Part shown: one piece after another, positions 1 through 4,824 of the stretch
How the letters are laid out: each line of letters opens with the position of its first letter
Numbering within the stretch: the stretch's first letter is position 1
DNA from: CAYGZL01 sp964354345
GTDB taxonomy: Bacteria > Chloroflexota > Anaerolineae > Anaerolineales > UBA4823
DNA length: 7,876 bases
Assembly (NCBI GenBank): GCA_964354345.1
Contig: CAYGZL010000113.1
Span: forward strand, 1-7,876
Direction of reading: 5' to 3'
Translations under genes and position numbers: made by a program
Notes under the pieces: generated by a model
The model's database searches: none
What the model saw: the letters and a program-made list of their open reading frames with translations, nothing else
What the model was told of the DNA's origin: nothing

Positions 1-255
1 GATGACCAGCAGGTAGCCCGGGTGCATTTCTACCGCTGGGATGCGCTCAAAGAGAAATGGACAGACCTGGGCAGTGATCTCCAGGCGCCCTACCAGGTGA
101 ACCTGAACACGACCAGCTTAAACTACGCCTGGAACCAGGTGGAGGTAGCGGCCTTCGACGCAGCCGGGCATGTCTCGGATTCCCCGTTGATCTGGATCTA
201 TCGAGACTACCCCGGGCAGGGGAAGCGGCTGCATTTACCGCTGGTGGGAAGATAA
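1..255 (+). CDS. C-terminal end of an exported/surface protein with Ig-like domain (5' end outside window)
   Basis: The frame is open from base 1 and ends at a TAA at 253-255, giving 84 residues of a longer protein. The visible part reads as one beta-sandwich repeat: VARVHFYRWD at the start, then APYQVNLNTTSL and WNQVEVAAFDAAGHVSDSP. This pattern resembles Ig-like or fibronectin-like modules at the ends of large secreted proteins such as peptidases and carbohydrate-active enzymes. The protein finishes with a basic linker (GQGKR) and LHLPLVGR. I recall a (Y/H)LPLV-x-R ending as common on exported proteins of Chloroflexota, so surface location is inferred. The GTG at 22 is an internal valine, not a start. 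No enzymatic domain lies in the window, so the full protein's role is unknown. The stop abuts the stop of the convergent gene with no spacer. Confidence 0.8.
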   Translation, partial: DDQQVARVHFYRWDALKEKWTDLGSDLQAPYQVNLNTTSLNYAWNQVEVAAFDAAGHVSDSPLIWIYRDYPGQGKRLHLPLVGR

Positions 256-1065
256 TTAACGTCGCAAAATCCCTTGGGTAAATAGCCCGAGCGGTATGAA
301 GCAGACCAGCCCCATGACAAGAACCACAACGAAATCCATTGCCGGGAAGAGAGCAACGGTCAGGAAAGGCTGCACAATAAAAAAGATAAGCAGCCCAATG
401 AACAGCATACTGGCCAGGAAAAGTAATCCTGCCCCGGTAAGATAGCCAAACGATCGCCTCTGCCAGAGCAGTATTCCACCGATCACCAGGACGGGAGTGA
501 CCAGCAGGTCAGCGATCAACGCAGACAGTTCCGGTCGAGTGAAGGTCATTCGTCCAAACAGGGCGAATGCAACCTGCCAAATCCGCATCCCGAAGAACAG
601 GGCGCCCAATCCGGTCAATACAACCCCACAGAAGCGTTCGGACACTGCGCCGGCCAATCGCTGCTGGATGGCGACCGCATCCAGACTGGAAAGCAGTCGA
701 AATATAGTGAATGCACTCAGGATTGCCAGCGTCAGGTAGATGACAAACTGTATTGTCAGCGGTATGGCAGTCGCGTATGCGATGGAATTGTAGGCAATAT
801 AAAGCAGCGCACCAGGCCACCACAGCAGACCAATCAACATTCCCCGGCGCGCCAGCGCCAACGAGCCAAGCAGGATGGGCAGGCCAATGACCAGATTGGT
901 GACATCATTTGAGACTAACGAGCGGCGCAGTTCCTCTGTCAGGTAAAGGCGGCTCTGGAAGAGCAGTCCAGCCAGCGAAACACCAGTCAGTAAAAACGCC
1001 ACGACCAGCGAGCAGAAATACACCAAAGTAAAATTACGGGTAATTGGAAGCGGTGGGTCAGTCAT
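256..1065 (-). CDS. Polytopic membrane protein of unknown function, last gene of ABC exporter operon
   Basis: This 269-residue protein is almost entirely hydrophobic, with about eight predicted transmembrane segments. Rough positions are 12-35, 54-72, 76-96, 104-124, 145-168, 184-203, 208-231 and 242-263, followed by a short basic tail (ILRR). Residues 52-95 contain SNDVTNLVIGLPILLGS and LLWWPGALLYIAYN, which I recall as conserved in an uncharacterised bacterial membrane-protein family without assigned function. No ATP-binding, channel or enzyme motif is visible. The ATG overlaps the stop of the upstream permease as ATGA (1062-1065), and AGGAG at 1071-1075 precedes it by 5 nt, so the start is well supported and probably translationally coupled. 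Its place in the operon suggests an accessory to the exporter, but it could be functionally separate. Function unknown; the gene call itself is firm. Confidence 0.88.
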   Translation of the reverse strand: MTDPPLPITRNFTLVYFCSLVVAFLLTGVSLAGLLFQSRLYLTEELRRSLVSNDVTNLVIGLPILLGSLALARRGMLIGLLWWPGALLYIAYNSIAYATAIPLTIQFVIYLTLAILSAFTIFRLLSSLDAVAIQQRLAGAVSERFCGVVLTGLGALFFGMRIWQVAFALFGRMTFTRPELSALIADLLVTPVLVIGGILLWQRRSFGYLTGAGLLFLASMLFIGLLIFFIVQPFLTVALFPAMDFVVVLVMGLVCFIPLGLFTQGILRR

Positions 1066-2339
1066 CGGAGCTCCTGGAGATATCGTCTCAGCGAGAATGG
1101 CTGACCGGAAAGCAGATTTTGGTTCTTGAACATGATCGCCGCCGAACGCATGACAAAGGAAACGCTACCGAAGAGAAATACAATCGAGAGCATGAGCTGC
1201 CAGACTGGCACGAGGTTGTTGGTGAGGCGCATGATCATCACCACCGGCGAGGTCATGGGGAAAATACTCAGGAACACCAGGAAAGCTGTATCGGCGGTTT
1301 TAGTCAACGGCGCCATCAAGCCAAAGACATATCCGATAAACAGCGGGAACAAGACAATGTAAATCGCTGCGCCGGCTTCTTTCATATTGGGTGCCAACGC
1401 GCCAATCCCAGCCATCAGGCCGGCATAGAGCCCAAACCCTCCCAAGAAATAAACCATACCCCAGATCAGGATATCGATTGGAAATACGAAGTTATCTGGC
1501 AGCTTGAGGGTTGATCCACCCAGGTTGAAGGAAATAACCAGCGCTCCCAACCAGGTTATTGTCTGCAGTGAACCAACCAGTCCCAGACCAAGCGTCTTAC
1601 CGGCTAACAGTTGCCTGGGGCTGACGGACAGCAGCAGCACTTCGATGACCCGGTTCTCTTTCTCTGTACTGATGCTGTTGAATAACCTGCTCGAATTGGT
1701 CATAAAGAATGTGCAAAACAGCGCAGTCATCAACGATGGCATGTAGCGCACCAGGTCGCTGGATTGGCAGGCTGAACCGGGGCGTGAACAATCATCGCTG
1801 TTTGAGGCGCTGTCTTTGGGCGGCCCGGCGAGACTGGTCGCAGTGACCTCCCCGATTGGATTCCAAATTATCTCTGCCAGCGCTGCATTTCCTTCCAACA
1901 AATTGACGATCAAGGTCCAGGACATGATCCAGGGCTGACCGTCGTCCAGATAGGAGCGCGAGTCAGGATATACATAATACGCCTGGCCGCGTTCGAGAAC
2001 ATCCGGTGGGACGAGATAATAAGCGGTGATCTTGCCAGATTCCAGAGCCTGCTGGGCCTGGAGTTCATTCTCATATCGGATCAGGCTGTCGGGAGGAAAC
2101 TTGTCGGGAATAAGTTGAACCAGGTTGCTCTGGTCAACGAAACCCTCGATTTTGATCTCATACTGCGAGGACGGGCTGGTTTGATCTCCCTCGGGAACAC
2201 CCGAACGCCCCTGGACATATTGAGCAACCAGGAGGACAATCATCGCTGCCAAAGGTAGGATAAAAGCAAAGATCATAGTTCCTGGACTGTGCAGTGTTTT
2301 ATAGATTTCCTGGCGAAAGACAAGCAGGACATTGCGCAT
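1062..2339 (-). CDS. ABC-2 type transporter permease (NatB-like), second permease of the pair
   Basis: This 425-residue permease has the ABC-2 exporter layout. A short cytoplasmic N-terminus precedes a first membrane helix at about 21-42. A large extracytoplasmic domain spans about 44-198, and a cluster of helices follows from about 199 to 402. The family hallmark, STEKENRVIEVLLLSVSP followed by LLAGK (about 224-248), is the cytoplasmic coupling region seen in NatB/YhaP-type permeases; FPMTSPVVMIMRL (about 360-372) is also typical. The outer domain contains two cysteines seven residues apart (C184, C191) in a Ser/Asp/Pro-rich loop just before the second helix, a possible disulfide. AGGAGG (2345-2350) lies 5 nt before the ATG. 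It follows the other permease by 13 nt and overlaps the next gene by 4 nt. Together with its neighbours it likely forms a heterodimeric exporter; substrate unknown. Confidence 0.93.
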   Translation of the reverse strand: MRNVLLVFRQEIYKTLHSPGTMIFAFILPLAAMIVLLVAQYVQGRSGVPEGDQTSPSSQYEIKIEGFVDQSNLVQLIPDKFPPDSLIRYENELQAQQALESGKITAYYLVPPDVLERGQAYYVYPDSRSYLDDGQPWIMSWTLIVNLLEGNAALAEIIWNPIGEVTATSLAGPPKDSASNSDDCSRPGSACQSSDLVRYMPSLMTALFCTFFMTNSSRLFNSISTEKENRVIEVLLLSVSPRQLLAGKTLGLGLVGSLQTITWLGALVISFNLGGSTLKLPDNFVFPIDILIWGMVYFLGGFGLYAGLMAGIGALAPNMKEAGAAIYIVLFPLFIGYVFGLMAPLTKTADTAFLVFLSIFPMTSPVVMIMRLTNNLVPVWQLMLSIVFLFGSVSFVMRSAAIMFKNQNLLSGQPFSLRRYLQELR

Positions 2340-2352
2340 AGTGACCTCCTGA

Positions 2353-3573
2353 TCAGCCGCGCCTGAGTAAATGACGAACTGTCAGGCGCTGACCGTAACG
2401 CAGCAGGTTCAGGCGGAAGGCGCGGCTGGCCAACCAGATCGCCCCCACCGCACAGATCGTTTGGACGGACACGCTGACAACGACCTGCCAGGTCGGGACA
2501 ATTGTGAACAGGTTGCGCAACCCAACCGCCATCATGGATGTAAAAGGTGACAGAGACAACCCGATCGTCAGGGAGCTATTCGGATTTTTCAATATTAACA
2601 CACTGGCAATGAAGGGTAGGATATGCAGAATTATAAAGATAGTGCTGACGGATTGGCCTTCCTGCGCAGTCGGAAACATTGCACCGATGGCGACCATTAC
2701 AGCAGTTGTCAGTATATACGCCGGAATTGCTATGGCAACCGTGGCAACAACTGATCGCCAATCCATACTCAGATCACTGAGCCACCTTACGCCGGCTTGA
2801 TTGCCCACAAAAATGACGAGCAAGACCATACCGGTCCAGATCAGCAACAGCGTCAGGCTGATGGCTACGATGCCAATGATTTTTCCAGCGATGAACTGCA
2901 GGGGAGAGATGGACGTGACAAGTACCTCGAAGGTGCGATTCTCTTTCTCATCCGTTACCGCGTTCAGGATGTATCCGGAGCTGATCAGCAACAACATTAA
3001 AAAGACGATTGTGATAAAAAGCGGCATGAGTAATCCAAAGGTCGGTCCGCTGGAGACAGGCGTCTCTCGCTGACCGTCGATGGAGCGCACGATGAAATCC
3101 GTCCCAAAGGCAGCCCTTCGCACAATCTCAGGGGGGTATCGGGAGAGCAGGTTGATGCGTAGGAGATCGTAGAACTGCTGCCAGGCATTCTCGCCTGGCT
3201 CCTGGAGGTATACAATCTCCAACTGCCGGGTTGACTCATAATGCTCCGGCAGGATAAAGTAGGCCTGGATTTTATTCGCCTCTAATGCGGCGCGCGCTGC
3301 TTGCGCGGTTTGGAAAGCCATGAAGTCTACTGGCTGATATTCTGCCTGCCGGAGGGATTTGAGCTCAGGGGAGAAGAGTGAAATATTCAAGATCGCGGCT
3401 TGATCCACAATCCCGACTGGCAATGATCTTTCCCCCCGGCGCGCTTCCATAAGTATACCGATGCCAATAATGACAATCAAATAAGCGGGAACGCTGAACA
3501 ACGTAAGGAGAAATCTCCCTTTGAAGACATTCCGTCCATATTCGTAGGCAGCGACCAACCAGAAGCTACGCAT
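2353..3573 (-). CDS. ABC-2 type transporter permease (NatB-like), first permease of the pair
   Basis: This 406-residue permease has the same architecture as the following gene but clearly diverged sequence. It has an N-terminal membrane helix at about 21-42, an extracytoplasmic domain at about 45-178, and a helical bundle from about 179 to 385. The coupling motif EKENRTFEVLVTSISP followed by FIAGK lies at about 209-231, and SPFTSMMAVGLRN at about 342-354 matches the C-terminal family motif. The short outer-domain segment NKIQAYFILPEHYE aligns by eye with GKITAYYLVPPDVLE of the partner, so the two are ancient paralogs. The ATG sits inside the end of the ATPase gene (8-nt overlap), with a purine-rich GGGAGG (3582-3587) 8 nt upstream, arguing for coupled translation. 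Presumed to pair with the other permease around an ATPase dimer in the cytoplasmic membrane. Sodium or drug export, as for NatAB-like systems, is possible but unproven. Confidence 0.93.
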   Translation of the reverse strand: MRSFWLVAAYEYGRNVFKGRFLLTLFSVPAYLIVIIGIGILMEARRGERSLPVGIVDQAAILNISLFSPELKSLRQAEYQPVDFMAFQTAQAARAALEANKIQAYFILPEHYESTRQLEIVYLQEPGENAWQQFYDLLRINLLSRYPPEIVRRAAFGTDFIVRSIDGQRETPVSSGPTFGLLMPLFITIVFLMLLLISSGYILNAVTDEKENRTFEVLVTSISPLQFIAGKIIGIVAISLTLLLIWTGMVLLVIFVGNQAGVRWLSDLSMDWRSVVATVAIAIPAYILTTAVMVAIGAMFPTAQEGQSVSTIFIILHILPFIASVLILKNPNSSLTIGLSLSPFTSMMAVGLRNLFTIVPTWQVVVSVSVQTICAVGAIWLASRAFRLNLLRYGQRLTVRHLLRRG

Positions 3574-4468
3574 TGTTTTCGCCTCCCTCCACTACCCGAA
3601 TAAAAATCTCATCCAGCGTAGGGATGGCGATCTCGAATTTTTCTATCACGAGATTGCTGGAGGCCAGGGCTTTGAAAATATCCTGGGGTTGCGTGCAGTC
3701 AGCCAGTGTTATTTTAAATCCCTGGTTTTGAGGCAGGATTTCTCGCACACCCGGTAGCTTCGGAATCTCGCCCTGGGCGTGGATCAGCACTGCATTTCCA
3801 GAAAAACTGCGTTGTATCTGGGCTAAATTACCGTAAAGCACGCTCCGCCCATGGTGGATGAGTAATATACGGTTGCACAGCTCTTCCACCAGGTGCATCT
3901 GGTGCGTGGACATGAGGATGGTGACTCCCTGTTGGTGGAGCTCATCCATCAGGTCTTTGACCAACTGCACATTCAACGGATCAAGCCCAGCAAATGGTTC
4001 ATCAAGGATGATCAACTCGGGTTGGTGGAGGATGGTGCTGATCAATTGTGCTTTCTGCTGCATACCCTTGCTGAGTTCTTTGACCTTCTTGCCCCTGTCT
4101 TTCGCCAGATCGAAGCGTTCGAGTAAAATCTTTAATCGCGGGCGTGCCTCAGACTCTGGCAGGCCTTTGAGCATCGCCAGGTATAGCAAACAGTGTTCGA
4201 GAGGAATATCCTGGTACAGACCGCGCTCTTCTGGCAAGTAACCAATGCGGGTTTTCTTGGCTTCAGTAAAGCTACCCCCAAGAATTGATATATTCCCGCT
4301 GTCCGGTTTGAAGATATCCAGCATCATGCGGATCATGGTGGTTTTGCCGGCTCCATTGGGACCGAGCAAGCCGAAAATTTCGCCGCGTTCTACTGTAAAG
4401 GTGACCGCGTCAACTGCGTGCGTATTCCCAAAAGATTTTTCCAGGTTCGTTACTTCAATTGCGTTCAT
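3566..4468 (-). CDS. ABC transporter ATP-binding protein (NatA-like, with DUF4162-like C-terminal domain)
   Basis: This 300-residue ATPase would energise the two downstream permeases. The nucleotide-binding domain spans about 4-215. It has Walker A GPNGAGKTT (36-44), signature LSKGMQQK (132-139, in place of LSGGQ), Walker B LIILDEPF (152-159), D-loop GLD (161-163) and the switch histidine H189 in MSTHQ. At the usual Q-loop position the sequence is GYLPEERGLY (77-86), with Glu rather than Gln; I recall this as normal for the NatA-like subgroup. Residues about 208-292 form the extra C-terminal domain of DUF4162 type, ending in PTLDEIFIRVVEG. All ATP-hydrolysis residues appear intact. The ATG is only 4 nt after the preceding small gene's stop and has no clear Shine-Dalgarno, so it probably relies on translational coupling or re-initiation. 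The TAG stop overlaps the next gene by 8 nt. Confidence 0.95.
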   Translation of the reverse strand: MNAIEVTNLEKSFGNTHAVDAVTFTVERGEIFGLLGPNGAGKTTMIRMMLDIFKPDSGNISILGGSFTEAKKTRIGYLPEERGLYQDIPLEHCLLYLAMLKGLPESEARPRLKILLERFDLAKDRGKKVKELSKGMQQKAQLISTILHQPELIILDEPFAGLDPLNVQLVKDLMDELHQQGVTILMSTHQMHLVEELCNRILLIHHGRSVLYGNLAQIQRSFSGNAVLIHAQGEIPKLPGVREILPQNQGFKITLADCTQPQDIFKALASSNLVIEKFEIAIPTLDEIFIRVVEGGENNA

Positions 4469-4472
4469 TTTA

Positions 4473-4703
4473 CTAATCGTCCGATCGCTGAACCGTAATG
4501 ATCGTTAATCCCAAATCACGGATCTTTGTCAGCATGCCGTGCAGAGCAGCCTGGTCAGTCACCGGGCCAATCAGGCGGGTTTCTTTGTCACCCTCTGTTT
4601 GCATGACCATACCATTGAACCAATCCGCCCACTTTTCATCGAGTGTGCCTTTCACGATGATGAGATAATGAGGCGCTTTTTTCTCTTCCGTTGGACTGCT
4701 CAT
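4473..4703 (-). CDS. Small conserved protein of unknown function (76 aa), first gene of ABC exporter operon
   Basis: This is a 76-residue soluble protein with no signal peptide or membrane segment. After a charged N-terminus (SSPTEEKKAP) come a predicted beta strand (HYLIIVKGTL), an acidic/aromatic segment (DEKWADWFNGMVM) and a conserved-looking core, GPVTDQAALHGMLTKIRDLG, ending in a strand LTIITVQ. I recall close relatives (pattern: GTLD-W-DWF-G ... GPV-DQAALHG-L-KIRDLGL) as small hypothetical proteins in Actinobacteria and Chloroflexota, often near transporters or regulators; no function is established. The ATG at 4701-4703 is preferred over the in-frame TTG two codons earlier, because GAGG (4710-4713) is 6 nt from the ATG and would practically touch the TTG. 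It is the first cistron after the operon promoter, 4 nt before the ATPase gene, which suggests a role in transporter function or control. Confidence 0.88.
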   Translation of the reverse strand: MSSPTEEKKAPHYLIIVKGTLDEKWADWFNGMVMQTEGDKETRLIGPVTDQAALHGMLTKIRDLGLTIITVQRSDD

Positions 4704-4709
4704 TGACAA

Positions 4710-4713
4710 CCTC
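4710..4713 (-). promoter_or_regulatory. Ribosome binding site deciding the start of the 76-aa gene
   Basis: On the minus strand this is GAGG within TGAGGTTGTCAATG. A 6-nt spacing to the ATG (4701-4703) is near optimal. The upstream in-frame TTG at 4705-4709 region would begin almost directly on the site, so the longer 78-residue reading is unlikely. Confidence 0.65.
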
Positions 4714-4759
4714 AGGTATTTTGAAAGTAAACAGCTCGATAGGTAACACTGTCCTTATC

Positions 4760-4788
4760 ACTATATCGATAAAGGGCGTGATTGTCAT
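4760..4788 (-). promoter_or_regulatory. Sigma70-type promoter of the five-gene ABC exporter operon
   Basis: Read on the minus strand, ATGACA (4788-4783) matches TTGACA in five of six positions. A spacer of exactly 17 nt leads to TATAGT (4765-4760), which matches TATAAT in five of six. Transcription would start near 4753, leaving a leader of about 50 nt before the ATG of the 76-aa gene. It is the only good promoter I see in the 121-bp gap and would serve all five closely packed genes. An imperfect inverted repeat (CCTTATC at 4753-4759, GATAAAGG at 4768-4775 on the plus strand) straddles the -10 box. Confidence 0.6.
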
Positions 4789-4816
4789 ACCCAAGATTAA
4801 GTATTTTATTGGGTAT
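4787..4816. repeat. Inverted repeat ATACCCAA-N14-TTGGGTAT abutting the -35 box; candidate operator
   Basis: The arms ATACCCAA (4787-4794) and TTGGGTAT (4809-4816) are perfect 8-bp complements around an AT-rich 14-nt centre. Arm centres are 22 bp apart, about two helical turns, which suits a dimeric protein binding one DNA face. The inner edge overlaps the -35 box of the exporter promoter by two bases, and the centre lies near -48 from the inferred start, a place typical of activator sites. The repeat also begins 8 nt after the regulator gene's stop codon, so a weak transcription terminator is the alternative. Against that, no U-tract follows the stem on the minus strand and only three of the eight pairs per stem are G-C. 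Confidence 0.55.
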
Positions 4817-4824
4817 ATAACAGC

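Noticed and set aside
273..291. Stem CTTGGG / CCCGAG as a terminator for the plus-strand gene
   Set aside because: It is short, includes a G-U pair in the plus-strand RNA and a mismatch in the minus-strand RNA, and no U-tract follows. It also lies inside the coding sequence of the convergent gene.
1044..1514. Plus-strand open frame of 156 codons, His- and charge-rich
   Set aside because: It lies entirely antisense to the permease gene, whose family motifs are clear. Its composition is typical of a reverse-strand shadow and it has no ribosome binding site or recognisable domain.
3790..3810. Glu in place of the Q-loop Gln of the ATPase as a sign of inactivation
   Set aside because: The residue concerned is E80 (GYLPEERGLY). 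I recall this as usual for the NatA-like subgroup, and Walker A, Walker B, signature and switch histidine are all intact, so loss of activity is not indicated. (E80 is encoded near 4229-4231; the range given is only within the same gene.)
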